In this document: piece by piece, positions 23,557-34,929 of the stretch
How positions within the stretch are numbered: the stretch's first letter is position 1
Layout of the letters: each line of letters starts with the position of its first letter
Assembly: GCA_014058105.1 (NCBI GenBank)
Contig: JACGCM010001011.1
Coordinates: forward strand, 625,501-689,500
Source: Kingdonia uniflora
Taxonomy: Eukaryota; Streptophyta; Magnoliopsida; Ranunculales; Circaeasteraceae
DNA: 64,000 bases
Direction: 5' to 3'
Translations under genes and position numbers: made by a program
The notes under the pieces: generated by a model
Told to the model about the DNA's origin: nothing
The model's input: only the letters and a program-made list of their open reading frames with translations
Database searches by the model: none

Positions 23557-24218
23557 TATTATAAGTTAATGAAAAGTAAGATTCTTGCAAAAATGAAGCA
23601 TGAATTTGTGGTCAAAGTTCTTCATCTAGCGCCGGTGGTGGTGTTTCTAACGTTTCAGGTGATTAGGATAGTCCTTTGGCTAGCCAAACAGGTAACTTTG
23701 ATGGCGGGGGCCTAGGAGATTATTAGAGCATCTCCTAAAGTACCTCACTACCTTAGAATTCAAGGTGCCACCTAGGATTTTCGTCCTCCAACAGTGCCTC
23801 ACTGACTTGGATTTCACCCTCCAATTCCAAGGCTGAGTCTTCGATTTTAAGACTCGGCCTTGAAATTTAATGTCGCGATTGGGCGCCTAAGTGTTGGGCG
23901 CCTGTTCTATTTTTAAACAGGCGCCTTAGTTTAAAAAAAATTAATTAGGCGCTTAACTCTTAGGCGCCTGTTCCACTGAATAAATTTGTTGGAGCTTCTA
24001 AAACTAAGTTATTTCCCTCTCTTCAACTCTTAAACAAAAACCACCTCCAATTGCACCACAACTCATCTTCTTCACTCAAATTGTTTGAAATTGTTGAAGC
24101 TTCATCTCTCAAGCTAAGCTTATGTTTAATTTTACCATATCCTCTTTAATTTTATAGATTACAATATTCTAAGGTTTTAAGTTTTTCTTGATTATTAACA
24201 ATACTTTGAAATTAATAG

Positions 24219-25638
24219 ATGAGTTCTATGAATATTACGCAAGATAAAGATTTCACTACCAAGAGTAGATTGAATCAACAATAACCACAATAACAACAAC
24301 AAATCCCACCTAATTGGTTGCAATTCACTCATTCCCCTCAACCTCAATCATCTCAATCACCCTTTCAATCATTTCAATCGTCGAATAATTGGGTATAACC
24401 CTCTCAACCGTTCATAGTACCCAATAATTGGGGGAAACCCTCTCAATTCGCCGATCCCGCTCAATTCTAACATTCTTCCCCATTCGTCAATCCCTCACAA
24501 TCTAAATCATCTCAATCACAAGCATCTCAATCCGATGACGACAGAGTCGTTGATGGATAAAAAGCCAAAGGAAAACGCCGCTTGACTAAGAAAAATACCA
24601 TTGGAGGGGCGGGGTCTCAGGTTTTAAAATGGACGGGCATTCAAAACAAAAATCTTACAAAAGCTTGGATTCATGTCTCGGTGGATAGAATCAAAAGTAA
24701 CAACCAACAACTTGATATTTTTTGGGACTCAGTTTTGGATGCATTTCATGATTTCTTTGAACAGGATAGTGAACGGGTTGAGCATACAGTATCATCTTTG
24801 AAAAATCATTGGACGGATATGAATCGTGCTTGCAAGGTTTATGGTACTTGTTTAAAAAATGTAATGCAAGGCCCCATAAGCGGTATGCAACTAGGAAATT
24901 TGGTAAGTAATTGAACATTCGTCATTACTAATAAATTATAAACTCTTTTTACCAAATCCATGTATTTTTTTATTATCTTAATCTATTTTATAGAACGATG
25001 CCGCCAGAACGATTTATGAAGCACGTGGTAAAGGCAAATGGGTGTATAAAGAAGCTTATGAAGTTTTAAGTTGTCATCAATACTACAAAATCTTGCCAGA
25101 CCAACACCCAGAACTTTAGCTCGCAATGTGCAAATAAAACAAACTTCAAGTTCTAGCCCTGGAATGTCTACTCCCCCAACACCCAACACACCCGTTAGCT
25201 CGAACAACGACTCTCCAGTACTTGTCATGGATGTGGAGACGGAACGTCCTGGTGGTATCAAAAGTGCTAAACTAAAATAAAAAATTAAAAAAATAAAGAC
25301 AAAATCTTCTCATTGAACGCCAAAATGTACTTATTAGTCGCCTTGACCGAATGGAAAAGAAAAAAGAAGAGTATATTCCTGTGAGAGATAAGAAGAAAGA
25401 AGAGTATATATCTGAGAGAGATAAGAAGAAGGACGAGAGAGAAGCTCATATTATAGAGTTAAAAGAAAGGAAGACAAAGGCTGTGGTGAATTTAAAAGCT
25501 CAATTTCAAGCCCAAAATGATCAAAAGGTGATGGCGATGGACATGTCTACTTTGGACAACACTTACAAGATTTATTGGGAGGCACAACGTAATGTGGTTA
25601 TAGTGAGAATGTTTAAAGCTAATAATAATAACGCCTAA
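24219..25638 (+). pseudogene. Harbinger ORF1 (Myb/trihelix-NAM-like) of H2
   Basis: A Gln/Pro/Ser-rich start (from ATG 24219) contains several stop codons. The DNA-binding segment is clear from 24582 (TKAWIHVSVDRIKSNNQQLD, DSVLDAFHDFFEQD, LKNHWTDMNRACK). A proper intron, 24903-24993 (GTAAGT...TATAG), joins GNL to NDAARTIYEARGKGKW. A frameshift near 25105 follows, then a Ser/Pro linker, a stop at 25280, and a Lys/Glu-rich coiled coil (25351-25638) ending as in PIF ORF1 proteins (MDMSTLDNTYKIYWEAQR). It is non-functional as it stands. Confidence 0.8.
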
Positions 25639-25907
25639 GATGCTCTAGCTGAAGAATTTTATTTTGGAAATTTGATATATTTTGGTGATTCTTGTTTAAG
25701 AAGTTTGGTAGTACATTTTTATTTAAAAACCTTGTTTAAGAAGTTTGGTATATTTTATATAGTTGAATCTTGTTGAGAAAGTTTGTTTTTTTAATTATTT
25801 TATATTTAAATTTATATTAAAATTGAAATAAATTTCTTAAATAAATTTCATAAAAGTGCTTAATTGAAATTATATAAAATTGAAATAAAGTTGCGTTTAT
25901 ATTAAAA

Positions 25908-26390
25908 TTACATATAATTGTTTCCCTGATGCTTCCACAAATGTTTAATGAGATCATTTCGAAGTGTCATATACTTATCCAAACTTGTCATCTTATCGTA
26001 CTTCGTAATGTATCCTTGTAAAGTGACTTCTTCCCGATTCAAGTTAATTGGGTTAGGGTCTATGACAAAATACTCAGTTAGTAAGCTTACTCCGTACCTA
26101 TTGCATTCTTCTTCAATGATCATGTAATGCATAATTATATATTTTTTCATTATTTTATCGAGGTTTTTGGGTGACCAACTTCTTGTCGGACTTTTCACAA
26201 TTGGAAATCGAGATTGAAGGACACCGAAAGCTCGTTCTACATCTTTTTGATATGCCTCTTATTGTTTGGCAAAATATTTCTCTGCATTACCTCGGGGAAA
26301 TCCTAAGGTTTGAACAGGCATTGCCCATTTCGGATATATACCATCCGCCAAGTAGTATCTCATATCATATGCTAGATGATGTTTCACCTT
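25908..26390 (-). pseudogene. Harbinger transposase, C-terminal part, of H2
   Basis: It reads YYLADGIYPKWAMPVQTLG, then after one in-frame stop EAYQKDVERAFGVLQSRFPI, then IMHYMIIEEECNRYG and the usual end DLIKHLWKHQGN. These are the second half of the DDE_Tnp_4 domain and the C-terminal tail of PIF/Harbinger transposases. The catalytic N-terminal half is missing; beyond 26390 the minus strand changes to the captured gene fragment. Confidence 0.85.
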
Positions 26391-27591
26391 ATTTCTAGTA
26401 AGTTTTTATCTTTTAATGTGCCAGCCTGACATCCTTGGCCAAAAATCATCCAACCTATTATCTATCAAGATATGATGGCCTATCTGACAATACTCATAGC
26501 ACTGATACTGCAGAAGATAAACAAAATATTAATTTTCTAAATAAACTTGAATAAACAAAAAATAAATAACTAGAACTATTAATTAAAAATATTATACCTC
26601 GATCAATTGGAAAAGGTCGCCGATGTATTTTACCTCCTGTTTTGATGCTTGGTCAAGGAAGTAGTAGAGATGTCCTAATATAGTAAAGCCAAAGTCGATC
26701 GCAGGTCCCTTTTTTTTATGATAGCAATTGGACCCAACAACTCTAGTCGGGCCCAACTCTTCAAGTTCCCAAATAAGACACCTCCAAAATACAATAACAT
26801 AAATACCCTAAAGATTGTATTAGTATTAGCCAGATCTTTGATGTTTACTCTGGTATGGCCAAGATAAGTTCGGAGGTGAGCGAAACTAATACATCCCTTT
26901 TCATAATCTTTAGACTCCATATCGGAAAATATTCTTAAGGCGTTACCATATTCCGTGTATGATTCATCCAATACCATCTGCTCTCCTGTCCCGATACCTA
27001 TCCCGGCATGTAATGTATATCTCTAGAAGTGATCCCTAGCACTCCAAAAGGTAGGTGAAATGCATGAGCAGTTGCCCACCAACGCTCAACCGTCGACACT
27101 ATTACTTGGTTGTCGGAGTTCCCAATTTTGCAATCAAATAAACTCATCAAATTTGTAGCCTTAAATTTTTATTTCAAGTGAGGTACCTCAATAAGAATTA
27201 AGTACATTTCACGGAGCTTGACTAACACCGATCTACATTTAAATCCAACCCGAGCCTGTAACAAAATTAATAAACACAAATAAGAATACTTTGAAATAAG
27301 TATAAAGCCAATAATTTACTAATTTGCGTTGTTTCAACTTATCGATGTAGTAGCAACTGATGTGGACAAATGACTTTTCCCATCCAATTGTGTGAGTCGT
27401 TGAAAGTCGCGTGGTTCATAATTTTATGGGAGAGGTAAAGAAGGTTCGGTAGAGACATTGAGTTCTTCGTAAGTGATTTTCCGCTTCTTGCCCGATAAAA
27501 ATCGTATTTGGGAAACATAACCTTCATCTTCATTGGACTCAAATATCAGCTCGTCGTCAGTTTCATCGTATTCTTCCTCCGCTGACGACAT
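26391..27591 (-). pseudogene. Captured plant-mobile-domain (MAIN-like) gene fragment
   Basis: Minus-strand pieces in order: an acidic start (27591, MSSAEEEYDETDDELIFES); ARVGFKCRSVLVKLREMYLI from about 27255, after a CAG acceptor; VERWWATAHAFHLPFGVLG (about 27095-27035), the family signature; then after a frameshift MVLDESYTEYGNALRIFSDM, ISFAHLRTYLGHTRVNIKD, FMLLYFGGVLFGNLKSWARL (26977-26675); LGHLYYFLDQASKQEVKYIG ending in a GAG-GTATAA donor near 26598; and a last exon after TTCTGCAG (about 26508) reading YEYCQIGHHILIDNRLDDFW, WPRMSGWHIKR, stop. RWW...HTFHLP-type motifs define plant mobile domain proteins. It keeps several splice sites but has frameshifts and stops. Confidence 0.75.
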
Positions 27592-28989
27592 CGTCAAATC
27601 CTGCATGAATGTTAAATACCAATTTATATAATAAATCAATTTATATAAACCAATTTATACTAGAATAAATCAAGTATGAATCAAGCCTAAATTCATTAGA
27701 GAAATGCAAAACAATTCAAGAATGAATCAAATACTCCAAAAAGATTCCTTGAGGTAGATGATGGCTAACAATATTGAAAAGAACACCCAAAGGACCACCA
27801 ATTAATTAAAAACTTCACTTGGAAGGTAAGCAAGCTACTATATTGTATTAGCCTGGACTATATGGAAGAACCATAGAATAACAAATATACAAGGATAAGC
27901 TACATATGGAATCTTTGATGAGACTAGTAACTATGAGAGAAATAAATCGATTTAAAAATATATTGGGCAAAAAGTCGTTTTTGTCTAATGCGGAACATGT
28001 TGAGCTATATTTTATTTCAAGAATAAAAGAACATTGATCACATTAGTCCAACTTGCTTAGTTAGTAAAAGGGGCAAAACAAATTTCTACTATATCACTTT
28101 TCATTTTAACATTTGAGTTCAAATGGTAAGTTTAGCAAGTAGCTACTAACTAAGGCATACCAAAGTGAAGTATACCAATAAGATCAAGTAGAAGAAACAA
28201 AAATAAATCAAGCAAGAGAAGCCAAGAATCCTCAAATCAGGTTCAACAGGTTTAATACCACTTACCCAACAAATAAAATAGTTGTTCAACTGGATATGGG
28301 TGTGAATCATGCATGGGAGCGCAGGCAAATTCCAACAAATTCAACTTATCAAACAAATTCAACAAATTCCACTTACCCTAAATCATAAAATTTACCTAAA
28401 TTAGATATATATATATATACATATACCTAGGATAGTAAGCTTTTTCCCCTTTTGATTTCTTTAGATTTGTGTAAAATGTGAGAAGAGGGAAGGCAGATTT
28501 GTCTTTGAAGCTTCAAACCATCAGGCACCTAAGTCTTGGGCGCCTGATTTTTTATATTTTTTAAAGTTAGGCGCCTAAGAGTTAGGCACCTGTTTAAAAA
28601 CAGAGCAGGCACCCAAGTATTATGCGCCTAATAGCAATTCAAGTCAGGTACTGTTGGAGGAAATAGTGTCTGACTGACTTGGATTTGGTTTTTTTTCATC
28701 CAAGTCAGTCAGGTACTTTAGGAGATGCTCTTAGTTAGGTGGGGTTTAGGAGATTAATGGTGAAAAATATTTTATGGCTTGAATTATGTATTACTGTAAT
28801 TTAACTTAATGCAATTATGTTATTGATATTTGCTTTATTGAAACTGAAATTGTATTACATAATTGAAATTGAAATTGCATTGACATGATTAAAATTGAAA
28901 TTAATTGCTTGAAACTACCAAAGAAAAATTATATAACAAAAAAACTAATTTTGCCTCCCTCGATTGTTGGCCTCTCTCCAAAGATGTTC

Positions 28990-29840
28990 CACGAGGTCAT
29001 TTTGAAGATATGTGTTTTTGCTAATTTTGATAAGCCACTGTTGTATTTAGGTATTTTGTGAAGTCTTCATCCGATATAACACTACACTCGATCGGAGGTA
29101 GTGAGGATGTTCCATCATATTCATAATCAAGGTTTAGAACATTTTTTTCGTCTTCAAGAGTCATATTGTACAATATAATGTACGTGCATATTATATTGGT
29201 CAATGACTTCATCTTCCAAAATCGACCGGGATGCTTCACGATAGCCCATCGAGATTGCAAAACACCGAACACCCTTTCCACATCTTTCCTGACTGATTAT
29301 TGATGCTTCGCATAATTATTTTCCTTTTCCAGATACGGTGCCGGTATAGTCTTGACAATCGTAAACCACATGGGATAGATGTCGCCAACGAGATAGTAAC
29401 CAGTATCATAGGTATGACTATTAACCGCAAAAGAGACCGAAGGCGTATTCCCCATAACAAGGTTGTTAAACAACTTACTGCGCTCAATGACATTGATATC
29501 GTTGTTTGATCTGGGCATTCCACATAATGCATGCCAAATCCACAAGTCATAAGAGGAGACCACCTCAAGAATGATTGTGGGTTTACAATCCTTCCCGTTG
29601 AATGCGCCTTGATTAAACATTCAGGCAATTCTTCTACTCCCAATGCATATAATCCAAACTCCTCAACATCCCCAAAAATCTTCTAGTACTATTCTCTTTA
29701 AGATACCTCTCTATATCATATGCATTCGGTTTTTGTATGTACACCTCATGGTATAAATTCACCACAACTTGGCAGAATCTCTTCAAAGACTCTAGCGCCG
29801 TGCTTTCTCCATAACAAAGAAATTCCTCTTGCACATCCGC
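28990..29840 (-). pseudogene. Harbinger transposase of H1, main (DDE) part
   Basis: Frames on the minus strand: 29834-29634 (YGESTALESLKRFCQVVV, RFLGMLRSLDYMHWE, where the Asp is the expected first catalytic residue); 29620-29297 (GKDCKPTIILEVVSSYDLWI, GMPRSNNDINVIERS, then YYLVGDIYPMWFT); and 29281-29021 (MERVFGVLQSRWAIVKHP, ICTYIILYNMTLEDE). These are the DDE_Tnp_4 landmarks in order. Single stops and shifts separate the frames. The preceding residues lie at 41006 onward, beyond the copia insertion. Confidence 0.87.
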
Positions 29841-30419
29841 GGGAGTGAAATTCCTAGATGCTTGAGACTAATCAATTTCGATTGTTTTAGGTCTAAATTG
29901 TCAGGTCCTAATTCCTCTGAATTAATGGTCTAAGATAAACTTAAATCAAGTTAATCCAATTATCTAATGTCAGAAAAATAGTTGGAAATTAAAGAAACAT
30001 GCAACAAATTTTAACCCTGTGGGAAAACCTTTCTCAGGAAAAAAGCCCACAGGTCGTTGTCGAATCCCCGAGAACTAAACAATCCACTATATGAAAAAGG
30101 ACAACAAGAATTTAATCACTTACAGACTCGATAAGCACCTCTCATGGTCATCTCTCTTCTGAGTAATCTTCTTGCAATCAATCCCGCGTTCTCGCAACGC
30201 CTCGCTTCAATCTCTCGTAGAAGCTCCAAGTCTTAAATTGCTCAAGTTCTATAATTCATGGCTAGGGTTTCTTGATCAATAGATTAATTCAAGATTAGAG
30301 TGATTTAATTCTCTCTTGAATCGCTCAAAGTAGATCTCTCTTCACTCTCAAAAGAAAGCCCTTAACAATATAGGTTTTCAAGAAGTTAATTTGAAAAAAT
30401 AAATAAGTATGTCTTAAAT

Positions 30420-30660
30420 AATGAAACAGAAAACACGGGCTCTATTTGAATAGAGACAATCCTATTCGAATAGGATCAAGCTGGAAATCACGCTGAAGTT
30501 ACTTATTCGAATAGACCAAAATCCTATTCGAATAGAAAAAATCTTTCCACGCTTGAAATTACGCTGAGGTAAGTTATTCGAATAGACCAAAATCCTATTC
30601 GAATAGAAGAAGTCTTTCCATTTCTATTCGAATAGAAAATAGTCTATTCGAGTAGAAGCT
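30420..30660. repeat. TATTCGAATA palindrome array in the left LTR
   Basis: About eight copies of TATTCGAATA (often CCTATTCGAATAGG) in 240 bp. The matching stretch of the right LTR (about 40650-40775) has about five or six. A further array lies at 33250-33580 in the non-coding region before the third ORF. Confidence 0.85.
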
Positions 30661-31396
30661 CGGTTTTCTAAAGGCAGACATTCTTACTAGTTTTTCATAC
30701 TCTGTAAAAGGCATAAGCTTGACTTTTTAGAGCAAAGAGTTAGAAACCTACTTACCTGTTCAGAGTCAGTTTGTCTAGCTATAGTCCATCCTTGTGCACT
30801 CACTGACGCTGGATAACCACGAGAAAATGTTGACGCCTACTCTAGACACTAAATGAAGCAAACTCCAAAAATGGATATTTTAATCTCCCTCTTTGTTTTA
30901 TTTTGTGTCAAAACATGAACTAGGTAATCAAAGAAAAAATTACCAACATGATGAACTGACTCACTCACTGAACACCCATCCTCAAAAGCATATCCTCTGA
31001 AATCCCTATACACTAAACAAGATACATCACGTAACCATTCACATTCAAAATAATGGATTCAGAGAACTAAAAAAAAACTTACCTGACTTACCTGTAAGGA
31101 ACATCTCTCTCCCTTTTTAACACAGAAGAACAAAGGAAAAGTGGACACAAAGAAAGAATAATGATATCATATCAAATATGCCAAAAAAAATATAGTCACA
31201 AAAAATGGAAATATAAGAATAACAATATCATTAAACCGTTAGAGCATTCATTAGAAAAGAAACTGTTAATACATAGCATATTCAAAAAATGACTTCCCAA
31301 AAAAAAATACGCAGTCAAAATAGCATAGTCTGAAACAGTCACAAAGATGAGAAACACTAAGAAAACAAAAACAAAAAACAAAAGAAGACTACTCGT

Positions 31397-32650
31397 CTAA
31401 GACTGCTCATCTCTATCTGGAGCTGGAGGACCACTGCTCAAAGCATCCATAGAAGTCTGAAGCCAACCAAGTGCAGCTGTGAATATTTGAAACTGAGACT
31501 GGATCTGTGTCTCCATCCTAGTAAAACGAGTCTCTATGTAGGAGTGCAAAGTAGCTAAATCTGGTGGAACCAACTCAGTAGGAGCAGAAGCAGAAGGGTC
31601 AGGTAAATTGGTAGGAGCAGTCCTAGAAGTAGAAGATCTCGCAGCTCGTCTAGCGGGTATAGACTCATTCCACGAGTCCGCTGCATCTCCTTCGGTCTCT
31701 GACTCCGAAACTGGAAGCATATGCTTTCTGCTCTTCTCCCAATACCGAGAGTTAATCACTTCATTTTTTTTATCAATCTCCTCATCAGGACAAATCACAT
31801 TACCCAAATTTGTTAGAATCTGAGCGATGAACCTGCTGTAACACAAAAGATGAGTCTGGTTGTCTGGGTTTGTTGTGGCAAACATCTCATGTAGAATAAT
31901 CAGAACCAAATCAACGCTCAGTCCTTTAGCGTAAAGATACACTAAATAAATCATATTGCCCACGAGAACATTCTTATTCCCTAGTTGGGGAATGATGTTC
32001 CTGTGAGCCACCATATGGAAAAGACAAAGTTATGGGCACACGTTCTTGCGTTTCAGATATGTTCCTTTCTTCCTTCCCGAAACAATAAGCTCCTCCTCCA
32101 TCACCTCCTTGGGTGGAAACTCTGAAATAACCGGAGGCCACTCCAGAGGTGGCACATCTGAGACGACAGGCTCTCCGAGACAAAACGCTGTCCAAATATC
32201 ATCTGAGCCGGTATGAAAATTAGTCCTATCAATGGTTACACGGAATGTCTTGTTAATTCCCGTACCTTGGACAACCCGGAGACTGGCATAGAAAAGTCAA
32301 ACTAAACGAGGGTAGCACGGCATCTTCGGTTCCATAATCCCCGTCCAACCATGTATATTAAAATCTCAAAAATCGTAGAAATATCAGGATATTTCGCACA
32401 CAGCTCTATTCTATCCAAAGTCACATCTTTCTGATATTCCTAGTTTGGAGGATAAGGACATCGTGCTCCTATACTAGATCCCCCCACCCCACCCCACCCC
32501 CCCCCCCCCCCCCCCCCCCGCTCCGCTAGTTACTCGAGGGATGGTGCGAGGCGGACCCGTCCTAGTGCCTCGAGTCGTCTGTCCTCGTTTTTCCGTATTG
32601 CTCGGGTTGGGAACAGAAGAATCCTCCTGAGGACGTTTCACTCTGGCCAT
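31397..32650 (-). pseudogene. Third ORF (envelope-like position) of the Sirevirus-like element
   Basis: The likely start is ATG at 32650 (MARVKRPQEDSSVPNPSN), then Arg/Thr/Pro-rich sequence and a Gly run encoded by the long C tract at 32483-32519. Frames then break up repeatedly. The last 205 codons are open (31397-32014): a helical domain (LGNKNVLVGNMIYLVYLYA) resembling a putative plant transposon protein domain, an acidic/Ser-rich linker and a short coiled coil (TRFTRMETQIQSQFQIF). No signal peptide or membrane anchor is evident in the open part, so envelope is only a positional label. Confidence 0.55.
32483..32519. repeat. Long homopolymeric C tract
   Basis: Runs of C interrupted by single A residues (CCCCCCACCCCACCCCA) are followed by an unbroken run of more than 20 C. 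On the coding strand it would be a poly-Gly tract in the third ORF. Its length is likely to vary and to be assembly-prone. Confidence 0.7.
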
Positions 32651-33249
32651 ATCAAGTATAGTACGAAGAATCCACTATAACCATAGAAACACAACAACCA
32701 AACAAATTCCGTAAAAACCTGCAAGCAAAAACCCCAATTTCCCCAAACTTAACCCACACGGTTAAGCAGGGGAACCCAAGATACAATGAATCACCTCCTT
32801 GAATTCAATCACCCAAAATTTCACCAACAATACACCCAATACCAGTTCATTCAAAGTTACTGTAACAACCCAAGAACTAGCAGTGCAATCAATGTCTCCA
32901 AATTCAAACCAAACAACACCAATCCACACAATGTATGACAAATCAAGTGTATAACAAGAGTAAGAGGATGAAACTAACCGTGAAGAAGCAAAGAGAAATT
33001 CAAAGACTAACCCTAGAATTACGACTGTCTCACCGAAATTGTTGAATTGAGAATCCAAGATGAGAAATTGCGCACAATCCAAGTAGCGAGTGATGGAAAC
33101 AAGTAATTTGTGCAAAGAAGTAACGCAATTGGAAAAATTGAGAGTAGAGAGAGAGACAGTGTTGGAAATTTGAGTGAGGAGTGAGTATTAAAAAACCAAG
33201 TGTGGTATTTATATCGAAGGAAAAAAATCAAAAAAGAACAAAAAAAACG

Positions 33250-33580
33250 ACCTCTATTCGAATAGGATCAAACCTTATTCGAATAACAATTTTCCTCCAA
33301 TTTTTTTAAAACAAGGCTGAACCTAATTATTTGAATAGGAAAATCGTATTCGAATAGAAAATGAAAATGTTGAAGACAAAACAAAAAACAAAAAACAAAA
33401 AAAAATTGAGGAAAATTATTCGAATAGAGAAAAATTCCTATTCGAATAGGAAATGGAAATTTTTTAAGACCAAAAAATACTGAGAAAAATTCCTATTCGA
33501 ATAGGAAATGAAAAATTTCGAATCAAAACGACGCTGAGGCAGATTATTCGAATAGGAAGAAATTCTTATTCGAATATAAA
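33250..33580. repeat. TATTCGAATA palindrome array upstream of the third ORF
   Basis: About nine copies or near copies of TATTCGAATA spaced 15-50 bp in an A-rich non-coding stretch, with the same motif as in the LTRs although the surrounding sequence differs. It lies between the polyprotein end and the third ORF on the element's coding strand, where a second promoter or a splice region might be expected. Confidence 0.8.
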
Positions 33581-34929
33581 TAACCTTTTTTTTTTTTTAT
33601 AGGCACAAAAACAAAAAAAAAAATGAAAACCAAAGGCAAAGAAACACAAAGAAAAAGAATATAATACTTCCCCTGTCTACTCGATATCAATGAATAATCA
33701 CAGGGTATATGAATCTCAGATAGGACATCATTCAATAGAAAATTCAGACAGAATAAGTATTTACACAGAGTGTGTGTGTCTGCAGTCAACATAAAATAGT
33801 ACCATGCATTCGACAAACCCAACATTCAGAAATAAGATACTAAAAGGAAAATTGTTTTAACTTACGCCTCTCATTGGTGGTCACTCGAAGTCATTGAGAA
33901 TTGACTAGCTAACACTCTGTGTAAAATATGAGTATGAGTAATATGCAAAGAAAGACTCAGATTTCATCAAATAAGCAACGCACTGTGAGCTGGAAGATCT
34001 CATGGAAAGGAAATCAATTGTCATTAATGGTGTCAAGTTAATTAATATAGACTCCGTATTTCTCATCTCTACTAAACTAGCTGTGTTAAACTCAAAATCA
34101 AACAGGTCTTGAAAAGGTTATAATGTAGACACGGGAAGGGAAATGATGGAGTAGGTGTTTTGCTGGCTTTCTGAGACTGCAGTAACATTAACTCCCCTTC
34201 TCACTTGAAGACAAACACATCTTCTGTCATTCTCATTTTTATTAAGTACACTAAGAGATATACCTCTCCATATCTTTTCCTTTTTTTTTAAATTGAGATA
34301 CTAAAATGTCCTACATATACTTCTTTTTATTTTGTCATTCTTCTCTGCATCTTCCCCCAAAAATCATTCATATACTTTCTTTTCCCTTTTTTTTTTTTTT
34401 TTTTACTGAACCGTCTCAGAACAAATGGGTAAAAACAAGGAATTTTGCTAGAAAAGAAAAAGCATATTTTAAGGCACAAAGGGCTGCAAGTGGACAAAAA
34501 TAGGGTTAGACATAACAAAGGCTAAATAATGTGTAGCAATAAAACTTACGCCTCGAATAAAAATATGGAATGTTCTATTAAACTAACTTGAACTTGAGCT
34601 TACCATTTAACAATTGAGTAAGGAAACGAAATGAGATCAAAGCAACAAGATCAAAAAGGAGGAGTAAGTTTCAGAACACTTGAAGCAAATAAAGAAGGCT
34701 AGATCTTCACATAACATTAGATACAAAGTCTCTACATATATCCTAAAGCATAATATCACTGAGTGTCTATCTATCTAAGCATGCGATAGTTAACTGCCGT
34801 GAGCGAAATCAAATCCAAGTAAACACTATACTGAACTGTCTTAACATTAAATTAGAAAACGTATCTTGCCAAGCATATATCACTGTGATAGTCTACCAAA
34901 ATCGTGTAAAAAGGAAGTAAAATACATAC

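Larger units (their letters stand above)
23726..28730. mobile_element. PIF/Harbinger element H2, complete ends
   Basis: It is 5005 bp. Terminal repeats GAGCATCTCCTAAAGTACCT face each other, and TTA target duplications lie at 23723-23725 and 28731-28733. Subterminal GGCGCCTAAG-like words recur on both sides. It was inserted into H1 between ORF1 and transposase. It carries an ORF1 (24219-25638, plus), the end of a transposase (25908-26390, minus) and a plant-mobile-domain gene fragment where the front of the transposase should be. The space 27640-28490 shows no gene. Confidence 0.9.

Noticed and set aside
30420..33580. CRISPR-like array of short palindromes
   Set aside because: Spacing is irregular, the units are only 10-14 bp, the context is a plant retrotransposon; no cas genes.
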